Assembly (NCBI RefSeq): GCF_904849725.1 | Contig: NC_058522.1 | Location: forward strand, 460,228,844-460,292,843 | Direction: 5' to 3' | DNA length: 64,000 nt | From: Hordeum vulgare subsp. vulgare | Taxonomy: Eukaryota; Streptophyta; Magnoliopsida; Poales; Poaceae | In this document: in pieces, positions 24,441 through 35,272 of the stretch | How positions within the stretch are numbered: the first letter of the stretch is position 1 | How the letters are laid out: the number at the start of each line of letters is the position of its first letter | The notes under the pieces: generated by a model | Database searches by the model: none | Told to the model about the DNA's origin: nothing | The model's input: the letters and a program-made list of their open reading frames with translations, nothing else | Made by a program: the position numbers and the translations under genes

Positions 24441-27009
24441 TAGTAATGATAGTACCACTTACTTGTGGCACTGCCGCTTGAGTCATATTGGTGTAAAACG
24501 CATGAAGAAGCTCCATACTGATGGATATTTGGACTCACTCATTTTTGAATCGTCTGTGACATGCGAACCATGCCTATAGGTGTAAACGCATGAAGAAACT
24601 CCATGCAGATGGATTGTTTAGACTCACTTGATTTTGAATCACTTGAGACATGCAAATCATACCACATGGGCAAGATGACTGAAGGCCTCGTTTTCCAGTG
24701 AGATGGAACAAGAAAGTAACTTATTGGAAGTAATACATTTTGATGTATGCAGTCCATGAGGCACACAGTGGATATCGTTATGTTCTTACTTCATAGATGA
24801 TTTGAGTACATACTAGTGTATTTGCTTCATGGAACACACGTCTGAATTATTGAAAGGTTCAAGTAATTTCAGAGTGAAGTTGAAGATTGTCATGACAAGA
24901 GGATAAAATGTCTATGATATGATCATAGAGATGAATATCTGAGTTGCGAGTTTGGTACACAATTAAGACAATGTGAAAATTCTTTCACATTTCATGCCAC
25001 CTAGAATACCATAGTGTGATGGTCTGTCCTAACGTCATAGCCGCGCCCTATTTTTATGTGGTGCATACTATGATGTCTCTTATCGAATTACCACTATCGT
25101 TTATGGGTTATGCATTAGAGACAACTGCATTCACTTTAAATAGGGCACCATGTAATTTCGTTGAGATGACACCGTATGAACTATGGTTAGGAGAAACCTA
25201 AGTTGTCGTTTCTTAAAAGTTTGGGGCTGTGACGCTTATGTGAAAAAGTTTCAGTGTGATAAGCTCGAACCCAAAGCGGATAAATACATCTTCATAGGAC
25301 ACCCAAAACAGTTGGGTATACCTCCTATCTCAGATCCGGAAGCAAAGTGTTTGTTTTTAGAAATAGGTCCTTTCTCGAGAAAAAGTTTCTCTCGAAAGAA
25401 TTGAGTAGGAGGATAGTGGAAACTTGATGAGGTTATTGAACCGTCACTCCAACCAGAGTGTAGCAGGGCGCAGGAAGTTGTTCATGTGGCGCCTATTCCA
25501 ATTGAAGTGGAAGCTAATGATAGTGATTATGAAGCTTCGGATCAAGTTACTATAAAACTCGTAGGTCGACAAGGTCATGTAATGCTCCAGAATGGTACGG
25601 TAACCCTGTCTTGGAGGTCATGTTGTTGGACAACAATGAACCTACGAGCTGCGGAGAAGCGATGGTGGGCCCGGATTCAGAAAAATGGTTGGGGCCATGA
25701 AATACGAGAGAGGATCCATGTATGAAAACAAAGTGCGAACTTTGCAAGAACTACTTGATGGTCAAAAGACTGTGAAGTACAAATGGATCTTTAAAAGGAA
25801 GACGGACGATGATGGTGAAAAATCACAGTTAAGAAAGCTCGACTTGTTGCAAAGATGTTTTCGACAAATTCAAGGAGTTGACTATGATGAGACTTTCTCA
25901 CTCGTAGCGATGCTAAAGTCTGTTGGAATTATGTTAGTAGTTGCTACATTATTTATGAAATCTTGCAGATAGGATGTCAAAACATTGTTTCCTCGACGGT
26001 TTCCTTGAGGAAAGGTTGTATGTGATACAACCAGAAGGTTTTGTCGATCCTAAGGATGCTAACTATGCAATCTCTAGTGATCCTTCTATGGTCTTGAGAA
26101 AGCATCTTAGAGTTGGAATATATGCTTTGATGAGATGATCAAAGTTTTTGGGTTTATACAAGGTTTGTGAGAAACTTATATTTCCAAAGAAGTGAGTGGG
26201 AGCACTATAGAATTTCAGATGAGTATATCTGGTAGACATATTGTTGATCGGAAATAATGTAGAATTTCTGGAAAGCATAAAGGGTTGTTTGAAAGGTGTT
26301 TTTCAAAGGAAAACCTAGATTAATCTACTTGAACATTGAGCGTCAAGATCTATGGAGATAGATCAAAGCGCTTAATAGAACTTTCAACGAAATGCATGCC
26401 CTGACAAGTTTTCGAAGGAGTTTAAAATATATCGGCAAAGAAGGAGTTCTTGGTTGTGTTGTAAGGTGTGAATTTTAGTAAGATTTAAAGCTCGACCACG
26501 GCAGAAGAAAGAGAAAGGACGAAGGTAGTCCCCTATGCATTAGCCATAGGCTCTATAGTATGCTATGTTGTGTACCGCACCTAATGTGTGCCTTGCCATG
26601 AATCTGTCAAGGGGTACATAAGTGATCCAGGAATGGGTTACTGGACAACAGTCAAAAGTTATCCTTAGTAACTAGTGGACTAAGGAATTTTCTCGATTAT
26701 GGAGGTGATAAAAGAGTTCGTCGTAAATGGTTACGTCGATGCAAGCTTTGACACTAATTCGGATGACTCTGAGTAGTAAACCGAATTCATAAAGTGGAGC
26801 AATCATTTGGAATAGTTCCAAATGGCGTGTGGTAGTAGCATCTATAGGATGACATAGAGATTTGTAAAGCACACACGGATCTGAAAGGTTCAGACCTCTT
26901 GACTAATAACCTCTCTCACAAGAAAGACATGATCGAACCCCAGAACTGTATGGGTGTTAGATTCATTGCAATCACATAGTGATGTGAACTAGATTATTGA
27001 CTCTAGTGC

Positions 27010-27020
27010 AAGTGGGAGAC
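27010..27020 (+). other. Polypurine tract of Angela no. 2
   Basis: AAGTGGGAGAC just before the 3' LTR, at the same place as in the other two copies. Confidence 0.7.
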
Positions 27021-28821
27021 TGTTGGAAATATTCCCTAGAGGCAATAATAAATTAGTTATTATTATATTTCTTTTTTCATGATAATCGTTTATTATCCAT
27101 GCTATAATTGTATTGGTTTGAAACACAAACATGTGTGGATACATAGACAAAACACTGTCCCTAGTGAGCCCGTAGTTGACTAGCTCGTTGATCAAAGATG
27201 GTCAAGGTTTCCTGGCCATAGACAAGTTTTGTCACTTGATAACGGGATCACATCATTAGGAGAATGATGTGATGGACAAGACCCAAACTATGAACGTAGC
27301 ATATGATCGTGTTAGTTTATTGCTATTGTTTTCTGCATGTCAATGTATATGTTCCTATGACCATGAGATCATGCAACTCCCGGACATCGGAGGAATACCT
27401 TGTGTGTTATCAAACGTCGCAACGTAATTGGGTGACTATAAAGGTGCTCTACAGGTATCTCCAAAGGTGTTTGTTGGGTTGGCATGGATCAAGACTGGGA
27501 TTTGTCACTCCGTGTGACGAAGAGCTATCTCGGGGCCCACTCGGTAATACAACATCACAATAAGCCTTGCAAGCAATGTGACTAAAAAGTTAGTCAGGGG
27601 ATCTTGTATCACGGAACGAGTAAAGAGACTTGCCGGTAACAAGATTGAACTAGGTATAAAGATACCGACGATCGAATCTCGGGCAAGTAACATACCGAAG
27701 GACAAAGGGAACTGCATACGAGATTATCTGAATCCTTGACATAGAGGTTCAACCGATAGAGATCTTTGTACAATATGTAGGAACCAAGATGGACATCCAG
27801 GTCCCGCTATTGGTTATTGAACGGGGAGTGTCTCAGGTCATGTCTACATAGTTCTCGAACCCGCAGGGTCTGCACACTTAAGGTTCGGTGACATTTTGGT
27901 ATAGTTGAGTTATAGGTGTTGGTGACCGAAGGTTGTTCGGAGTCTCGAATGAGATCCAGGACATCACGAGGAGTTCCGTAATGGTCCGGAAACTAAGATT
28001 GATATATAGACAGTTGGTATTCGGATTCCGGAAAGGTTTCCGACATTACCGACAGTTTGCCGGGAGTGACGAATGGGTTCCGAGGGTCCACCTTGTGGGC
28101 CCACCACTCCCTGAGAGGGCCACATGGACTTTGGGGTGGCGCAATAGCCCCTGGTGTGCTGGCCAATCAACCAAAGAAGTCCCATGAGGAAAAAGATGGA
28201 AAATCCAAAAGAGGTGGACAAGTGGGAGAGGAGTCCTCCTATAAGTGGAATTGGAGGAGGACTCTTCCCTCCTTGCTTCGGCCGAGCCAAGGTAGGCTTC
28301 CCTTGGTGGGAAAGCCTCTTTCCTCCTATATATACTAGAGTTTTTGAGGGGTTTTACACAGAATTTTCAGCCACGTGCTACCCTCTCCTCTAGATCATAG
28401 TTCTTCCTCTAGATCGGTTTTCAGCAGCGCTTAGACGAAGCCCTGCTAGAATAGATCCACCACCACCACCATGCCGCCGTACTGGAGAACTCATCTACCT
28501 CTCCGCTCCTCTTGCTGGATCAAGAAGGCGGGGATCGTCATCGAGTTGTACATGTGCTGAACGCGGAGGTGTCGTCCGTTCGGCACTAGATCGAGATGGA
28601 TCGTGATGGGATCGCGGGACGGATCGTGATGAGATCGCGGGACGGGCTGCGATTTGGGTCGCGAAGATGTTCCACTATATCAACCGCGTTATATACGCTT
28701 CCGCTTAGCGATTTACAAGGGTATGTAGATTCACTCTCCCCTCTCGTAGATGATCATCACCATGGATAGGTATTGCGTGTGTGTAGGAAATTTTTTGTTT
28801 CCCATGCAATGTTCCCCAACA
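27021..28821 (+). repeat. 3' LTR of Angela no. 2
   Basis: 1801 bp, TGTTGGAAATATTCCCTAGA to ATGTTCCCCAACA. Co-linear with 18291-20085 but with many scattered substitutions. Confidence 0.88.
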
Positions 28822-29688
28822 CCGAGTTAGTAATGGGCGTAGTGGTTTCGAAGTACTGGTGCGCCGGAAAGAAGATGTTGTTGGCAAAGCGTCCCGTTGG
28901 GATTGCCAAGACCAGGGACACATCATGGAAGAACGCACGCATGGGTGTTGCCAGCACCGGGCATGCGTAGACGGACAAAGTCGATGTTGACGATGCGCTG
29001 CTCCAGGTTTGTGAGGCCTAGGAACACATAGGGGACGAAGGAACACATCGGTGTTGCCAGGACCAGGCATGCATAGACGGGGACCTGCGCAAGCTATATG
29101 CCATATTGAGAAGATTGTCATAGGAGGACTCAACGACAGTTGTAGTGCCAATCGGCATGGGGCCGATGTTGCCCGCGGTTGTCGGAGTAGATGAAGTGGT
29201 CGGGGTAGATGACGGTGACGCTCGCGATGAGATGGTGTTGGATGAAGATGAAGGGGGGTGGTCACGCGGCACCGCTTGGGTGAGCAAGCGGCACTGGCAC
29301 CGAAGAAGAGCGGTGGCGGCTAGGTTAAGAGCGTGGCAACGATGCTCGAAATAGGCGAGGAAGAGCCCGACGACGTGGCGAAGACCAACGCGGATGATGG
29401 TGTTCCCGCGCCTTGGGAGGCGACGCGACGCATACCACGTGAAAGTCAACGCGCGGGGGCGGCGGAGAGGACCGCACGCCACGACACTACGCCCCGAAGG
29501 GGCAACACGACGGCAATGCACGAGTCGGGACAATGGCGGGAAGACCTCAGTACGGCGCATGGGTCAGTGCAACCGTCGGGACGGCCTCGGGGCAGCGGCA
29601 TGGACCGCCTGTCGCGGCACCGCGACCCTAAGGGCGACGCAACGGCAACGCTCGTGTCGGTACAACCGCAGGGATAGAGGAAGAGGAT
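28822..29688 (-). mobile_element. Internal region of the unclassified LTR-like element
   Basis: GC-rich sequence between Angela no. 2 and the right LTR-like end. Two overlapping minus-strand open frames exist (29560-29018, 180 codons; 29265-28705, running into the Angela LTR). The first contains PMPIGTTTVVESSYDNLLNM and then repeated HAWSWQHRC-like words. No domain is recognised. It could be the start of a gag-like ORF, but that is only position-based. Total internal length after removing insertions is about 1.2 kb, too short for pol. Confidence 0.4.
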
Positions 29689-29853
29689 TGATGTAATGAG
29701 ATGGATGTTGTATTGTACTAGTATATATAAGAATACATACTTAAATGGCAAGAAGCCTCTCCTAAAGATAAGGCAGAAAACAGATTACAAATTCTAAACT
29801 TTCAGATACATCCTAAACTATCAAATACAAGTAAACCAAATATATCTTTAACA
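29689..29853 (-). repeat. LTR-like end of the unclassified element (right copy)
   Basis: The minus strand begins TGTTAAAGATATATTTGG at 29853 and shares GGAGAGGCTTCTTG, a TATATATACT box and CAATACAACAT with 10852-11000. At about 165 bp it would be a short LTR. No convincing primer-binding site follows it. Confidence 0.5.
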
Positions 29854-30053
29854 CGATGATTGTGAGTGTTCCGCAATTTGCTCTTATTCATGTGTAAAGA
29901 AGATTTACATCACTTTATGGGAAATCGCCAAGCTGGGCATGATGGATGTACACTAAATTCACTGTACAAATGTAGAACTCGACAAAGTGCGTTCAATTCA
30001 TCATGAAAAATAATGTATCCACAAGGTGCTTTTAGTTTGATCAATTGGCTTGA
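29854..30053. other. Intergenic, no feature
   Basis: AT-rich, no ORF or repeat recognised. The next object is the MITE at 30057. Confidence 0.5.
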
Positions 30054-30056
30054 TTA

Positions 30057-30338
30057 GAGCAAGTACAATAGAGCTGAGTCAGCTGGCTATAAGGAATAAA
30101 CTAATATATTTTTGTTTAGTTAGAGGAAAGAGAAGATGAGAGGGAAGGTAAGCGGGCTCTTAGCTAAGAGCCAGCTCTAGCACGTGCTCCTAGGTATTTT
30201 GTGAATATGAAAGGTGGATCATATAATAAAGTAGTACACTTTTGCAATGAACTATTGTACATGTTGGCTATAAAACGGGTTGTAGATAACATGTCAATGG
30301 TTTATAGCCAGCAGCTGGCTATACTATTGTACTTCCTC
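30057..30338. mobile_element. Tourist (PIF/Harbinger-type) MITE
   Basis: 282 bp with imperfect terminal inverted repeats GAGCAAGTACAATAG at the left and GAGGAAGTACAATAG read inward from the right. A 3-bp TTA target duplication flanks it (30054-30056 and 30339-30341). Sub-terminal AGCTGGCTATAA is also inverted. It has no coding capacity. TTA plus the size fits Tourist. Confidence 0.75.
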
Positions 30339-30341
30339 TTA

Positions 30342-31266
30342 GGGAATGTCCAGAACCTCAGGATTCTGACAAACAAGACAAATGTACATAGACCAGAGCA
30401 GGGCTCCACCGTGTAAAACCTTGATCCTATTCCTTCAACCTATCCACAAGATTAAGACCATCAGTATAACACAAAAGCATCATAACAACCCCGCGACTTA
30501 TTTAAAAATCTACAAAGTGTAAGCCCTGACTGGTTTGATTTCTACACTGGAATACAATAACAGGACAGCACATAACAGTAGTAACCTGATGGAAATCGGC
30601 TCTTCCATGGATGATTGGTGCGGCGGCATGTGTGCATGCAGTTATTCACCGATTTGTTCGAGTCGGGGCGGTTTCTATCTATCTATGGTATGCTGGGCTG
30701 GGCTGGCGGGCAGCCATGAAGTGGAGAAGAAGAGGAATCCTGGAATCCGATTAAATGGCCTGAAAAACGCGGTGCTGGTTTGTTACGCAAGGACAGCTTC
30801 TCCCGTATCGGGATAGGCCTGCAATTACACCTAGCCTTTCGACCACAGTTCAACATGCACAAAACTGTATAGCAACACGTATGTATGACATCCATGTACG
30901 TCTGCCTTCCCACACTCTTTTTACTTTCAGGTTCCTCTATCGTGTCGGTGTGGAAATGCAGCAAGTGTGCCATATATCTTCAAGAAAGCAGTAATAAAGT
31001 ACTCCTACGAGACATGAGATGCGGCCTTGGTCTGAACTCTGAAGATACCTACTCAGATATGCAGTGATCATCTCTTATTGAAACGGGCGTGTACCAATCG
31101 CAGCTTCACAAGTCCCGCGCTTCATGCATAAAACTGTCATCGGTTTAATTTCCCTGAGACTGGATATTGTGCTGAGAGTGACGCGACCGAGTTCCAAATA
31201 AAGGTCATTGTCGCCTCAATGGAAGAATTCTAAGGTCATTGTCAGCATAAGTTCTCGTTAGCTAGC
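30342..31266. other. Intergenic, no clear feature
   Basis: About 900 bases. One 93-codon plus frame (30535-30816) and an overlapping minus frame lack any recognisable domain and are probably chance. No promoter or RNA gene recognised. Confidence 0.45.
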
Positions 31267-31269
31267 TAA

Positions 31270-33750
31270 GAGCATCTCCAACAGCCGCCCTCCGCGCCGC
31301 GCCCAAAAAATATATTTGCCGCGCGCGCTTCGGCTGGTTTGACGCGTCGCGCAGCGCTGGCTCCAGCAGCAGCGTTAAAATGCAGAGCGCGCGCGCCGCT
31401 CCAGCAGCGCGGAAAAATGCAAACATGTGAATTTGACACAAACAAGTTGATGCATAAAAGTTCATGCCCACAAGTTCATCCAACCAAGTTCAAAATGCAA
31501 ACAAGTTCAAGACATATAAATGAAAGACACATCAATCATCATCTTCCTCGTCTTCGTCCTCATCTTTCGAAGACGATTCTTCCGCCTCCGTAGATGAATC
31601 TTCCTCCCTAACCTCATCACGCACCGCATCACGTGAAGCTCCGACGGTGTTGGCAAGATCTTCAACGGCGGTCGGAGGTGCACCCATGCCTTCCATGAGA
31701 GAAGCAAAACTCATGCCTCCCATGGCGGCCATAGCGTCGGAGGGTGCTCCAAAGCCACCCATGCCTCCCATGGCGGCCGGAGGTGCACCCATGCATCCCA
31801 TGGCTCCAAAGCCACCCATATGGCGCCGAGACCACCGCCACCCATGGCACCAAGGCCACCGCCACCCATGCCGCGGATCATGGCTCTTTTTTGGATCAAG
31901 ACTTCCTCACGGGCAAGGTTGACATATTCCTTTTGCGCATCATTGAACAAAGATGTGTCCAAGAAGAACAAGTGCTTCTCCCATTCCAACAACTTAGCTC
32001 GCTCCTCCATGCCCACCTTCCTCTCCTCCAATGCCACTTTCCTCTCCTCGGCGGCCACCCTCCTCTCCTCGGCCGCGGCATCTTGGTTCCTTGCCATTTT
32101 CCTCACCTCGTTGGCTTCTTTTCTTGCCTTCACAATAGCTTCCATAGCATTTGTGAGCTCATCATCTCCTTTCCTCTTCTTCTTTTCGGTTTTGTCCTCC
32201 TTGCACCCATCCGGTCGTTTTGGTTTCGAGTATGAAACCGAGTTGGGTGTGGGGCTTCTCTTGCCGTCATCACTTGATGCATCATCCTCCTCATCATCAT
32301 CATTCAACTCAATTGTTCGCTTGCGTTTGTTGCTCAAATGCAAATCATCCAAATCTTCACGCTTCTTCCATTTCTCATCATCCTTCAACACTTCATAGCA
32401 ATGAGGCAAGGTAAAGATCTTTCCTTTCTTGATCTTCCCCTTCTTGGTTGTCCTCGTCTCTTCTTTGAACAAGTTTTGTGCAATGTTGTACTACAATAAA
32501 AACAAAACAAGTTAGCACTTCGGACACCAAAAACAAGTATGATGAACATGTATGAGATCCCACTTACTCTATCATCCTCATTTGTGCCACTTGGGTTAAG
32601 CTTGTCAACTGCCTTTTGTGTGGCCGCCCACTTTTGACAATCCGAGTTGATTGTCGGTCATCGGGGCCGAAGTGATCTCTCCGAGCGGTCAATTCCACTC
32701 ACGTTCTGAGCATCAAAGTATTCTTTCATTCGCCCCCAATAAGCATCTTTACTTTGATCACCTCCAATGGATGGATCCCTCGACACTTGCAACCAAATAT
32801 TGCATAGTAATTTGTCATCGTTGGTGGTGTAATTGCCCGCTTTTCCTTTCGGCGCCGCGACAATGCCCTCACCCTCCTCGTCCACCTCAAACTCATGGTC
32901 GTCCAAATGGATGTCATTGGTTTGAGACCAATGCGAATTGTTGGACCCAACACCCATAGTTGACATGTATGCATCATCGTTGAGACTACAAAGTTTTTGA
33001 ACAATGCAAATATAAGCTATCTATATGATGATGCATTGAAAAAATAACAAGAAAATAAAAGTTGGAATTTTTTTCACCTTGGGGGCATTTCGTCGAACAC
33101 GTGGTGCGCGTCGGCCGCCGGCTCAACGAGTGAGCTCGCCGGTGCTTCGGTAGACGCCGCGCCGGTCCGCCGCCCTGCAAGCTTCTTCTTTGCCTTCGAG
33201 CTCCCGGAACCGTCCGCCGCCTTCTTCTTCGCGGATGTTTTTCCTTTCTTCGACCCCGCCGCATTGGGGAGCTTCGACGGTGCGGCGGCGGCACGGGACG
33301 GCGCCGGCGCGACGCCACCCGTCGGCGTGGTCATCCGCGGCGACAAGAAGAGGCTGCGCCCGAGGCCGGCGGTCGGCGGAGCTCCGGCGGTGGCGGCACC
33401 AACGCTCGCCGCGCTAGGGTTTTCGGCAGTGGCGGGGGGGGGGGGGGGGGGCTCGCGGCTGTACAGCGGGTGAGCGGGGTGCCGGTCTGCGCGTCCATGG
33501 TGGCAGGGACGCTGGCGCCGCCGCGCGCGGTGTGAAGGAGGAAGAAAGAGAGAGAGTTCGCGCGCGCGCTCGAGTCTGCCGCGCGCGGAAGTGAGCGCTC
33601 CAAATTACCAGCGCGGGATAAGGCTATGGACGGCGCGTCCAACTTGTTTTAACGCGCGCGCGGCCCGTTGAACCATCCCGCCGCGTCGCGCATGCTAAAA
33701 AGACATATTTTTAAATGCGGCGCTTGTTTTGCGTTGCTGTTGGAATGCTC
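31270..33750 (-). mobile_element. PIF/Harbinger element carrying only ORF1
   Basis: 2481 bp bounded by GAGCATCTCCAACAGC at the left and, read inward from the right, GAGCATTCCAACAGC, with a 3-bp target duplication TAA (31267-31269 and 33751-33753). The inside holds an intron-containing Myb/SANT-like ORF1 on the minus strand and no DDE transposase. It is thus a non-autonomous derivative that would need transposase in trans. GC-rich terminal regions (GCGCGC runs) flank the gene. Confidence 0.72.
31532..33498 (-). pseudogene. Harbinger ORF1 (Myb/SANT-like, NAM-associated) pseudogene
   Basis: Three exons on the minus strand can be placed by splice sites: exon 1 to 33078 (CAAG|GTGAAA), exon 2 32985-32568 (TTTGTAG|TCTCAAC to GATAGA|GTAAGT), exon 3 32490-31532 (TTTATTGTAG|TACAAC). 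Exon 2 holds the Trp-rich Myb-like part (LCNIWLQVSRDPSIGG...YWGRMKEYFD). Exon 3 holds YNIAQNLFKEE, a basic/acidic linker, an EERKVALEERKVGMEER coiled coil and a Gly/Met-rich tail. Known ORF1 proteins of this class bind DNA and help the transposase. Breaks: TGA at 32660-32658 where the family has Trp; a 2-bp insertion near 31820 shifting frame in the Gly/Met tail; an 18-base G run at 33434-33451 between the upstream ATG (33498) and the rest of exon 1, putting them out of frame. Not functional as read. Confidence 0.7.
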
Positions 33751-33753
33751 TAA

Positions 33754-33981
33754 GGCCATAATCCGAAGCAACCCTGCGTACTGACCTCTCGAGGGTCCTC
33801 AAAAAGTTGCCATGAAAACTAGTACTCAACATGGACAATGCATCGATCGGCAGCGACGTATGCTGGGCAGTGAGCACTGCACAGGCTATAAATACAGCCA
33901 TCCAATGGACATACCATGCAGTGCAAGGCGCAGTCGATCGAGCAGCGATCAAGCCAAGCTAAGCTTAGCCACGACGAGGAT
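33754..33981 (+). promoter_or_regulatory. Promoter and 5'UTR of the GDSL gene
   Basis: TATAAATA at 33897-33904, 85 bases before the ATG at 33982, fits a core promoter. The Harbinger element ends at 33750, so the gene's proximal promoter is only about 230 bp before transposon sequence begins. Confidence 0.6.
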
Positions 33982-35213
33982 ATGGGTGCGCTTGGCGTCC
34001 TCCTCGTGATCGTGATGGTAGCAGCCATGGTAGCAGCAGCGGCGGCGGCAGCAGCTGCTGCAGCAACGGCGAGCGGTCCTCGTCCCTTCTTCGTGTTCGG
34101 CGACTCCCTGGTGGACAGCGGCAACAACAATTACCTGGCCACCACGGCGCGCGCCGACTCGGCGCCCTACGGCCTCGACTACCCGACCCACCGCGCCACC
34201 GGCCGCTTCTCCAACGGCCTCAACGTCCCCGACATCATCAGCGAGCACCTCGGGGCCGAGCCCGTGCTGCCCTACCTCAGCCCCCACCTCGACGGCCACA
34301 AGCTGCTCGTCGGCGCCAACTTCGCGTCCGCCGGCGTCGGCATCCTCAACGACACCGGCATCCAGTTTGTAAGCTGCTCAGCTACTACCTACCTGCTTGC
34401 ACATGCCTGAAATTTGCAAACGCAAGGAGCAGACGAAGGAACGAACACACGAACGAGTTGCATTTCTGCCACCTGCAGGTGAACATCATCCGTATCCAGA
34501 AGCAGCTGCGCTACTTCGAGCAGTACCAGGGCAGGGTGCGGCGGCTGATCGGCGAGCCGGCGACGCAGCGGCTGGTGCGGAGCGCGCTGGTGCTCATCAC
34601 GCTCGGCGGCAACGACTTCGTCAACAACTACTACCTGCTGCCCTTCTCCGCCAGGTCCCGCCAGTTCGCGCTCCCGGACTACGTCCGCTACCTCATCGCC
34701 GAGTACAAGACCATCCTCCAGCAGCTCCACGGCCTCGGCGCCCGCCGCGTCCTCGTCACCGGCTCGGGCCCGATCGGCTGCGCGCCGGCGGAGCTCGCCA
34801 CGCGGAGCGCCAACGGCGAGTGCGACCTGGAGCTGCAGCGCGCCGCCGCGCTCTACAACCCGCAGCTGGTGCAGATGACCAAGGAGCTCAACGCCCAGTT
34901 CGGCGCCGACGTCTTCGTCGCCGTCAACGCCTACCGGATGCACATGGACTTCATCTCCGCCCCGGCGGCGTACGGCTTCGTCACGTCCAAGGTCGCGTGC
35001 TGCGGCCAGGGCCCGTACAACGGCGTGGGGCTGTGCACCGCCATGTCCAGCGTCTGCCCCGACCGCTCCCTCTACGCCTTCTGGGACAACTTCCACCCCA
35101 CCGAGAGGGCCAACCGCATCATCGTCAGCCAGTTCATGGCCGGCTCGCCGGACTACATGCACCCGCTCAACCTCTCCACCATCCTCGCCATGGACGCCGC
35201 CGCAATGCCATGA
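33982..35213 (+). CDS. GDSL esterase/lipase, two exons
   Basis: Exon 1 is 33982-34368 (129 codons, donor TTT|GTAAGC) and exon 2 is 34479-35213 (acceptor CTGCAG|GTGAAC), phase 0, giving 373 residues. The ATG at 33982 is chosen over the one at 33916 because it opens a signal peptide ([13 protein letters not shown] followed by an Ala run to about residue 30) just before [15 protein letters not shown] blocks are present: [12 protein letters not shown] (block I, nucleophile Ser), [11 protein letters not shown] (block III, Asn) and DNFHPTERA (block V, Asp and His). Members are secreted or apoplastic serine hydrolases acting on lipids, cutin or other esters; the substrate here is unknown. Length fits the family (about 350-380). 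The long open frames on the other strands are GC-bias shadows. The gene looks intact; AATAAA at 35267-35272 is a likely polyadenylation signal. Confidence 0.92.
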
Positions 35214-35272
35214 TCCATTGCCCTACTATTTTTCTCTATCTTAGTGTGCCAGTAGCATCCGTGCGCAATAAA

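Larger units (their letters stand above)
21331..26990 (+). pseudogene. Angela no. 2 gag-pol remnant
   Basis: A decayed Copia polyprotein gene. Fragments in order are: gag (21355-21633, EKIYLKVDSSNYADW), protease region (22331-22525), integrase zinc region (24450-24580, LWHCRLSHIGVKRM), integrase core remnants (24780-25200), integrase C-terminus (25183-25404), reverse transcriptase start (25685-25970, YKWIFKRKTDDDG), and RNase H scraps to 26970. Stops and frameshifts are frequent throughout. A Stowaway MITE and a Gypsy LTR interrupt it at 22569-24440. It shares specific lesions with Angela no. 1 that Angela no. 3 lacks. Confidence 0.75.
18291..28821 (+). mobile_element. Angela/BARE/WIS Copia element no. 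2, degenerate and nested
   Basis: A complete but dead Copia element: LTRs 18291-20085 and 27021-28821, target duplication CCGGG (18286-18290) / CCGAG (28822-28826), an altered primer site, decayed gag-pol, and a polypurine tract. The internal part also holds a Stowaway MITE that is itself split by a solo Gypsy LTR. The two LTRs differ by roughly 7-8% in the first 395 bases by eye, so it is older than Angela no. 1 and no. 3. Confidence 0.88.

Noticed and set aside
31744..32398. Plus-strand frames of 163 and 192 codons in the Harbinger element
   Set aside because: Antisense of the ORF1 exon 3, whose splice sites and coiled coil support the minus strand.
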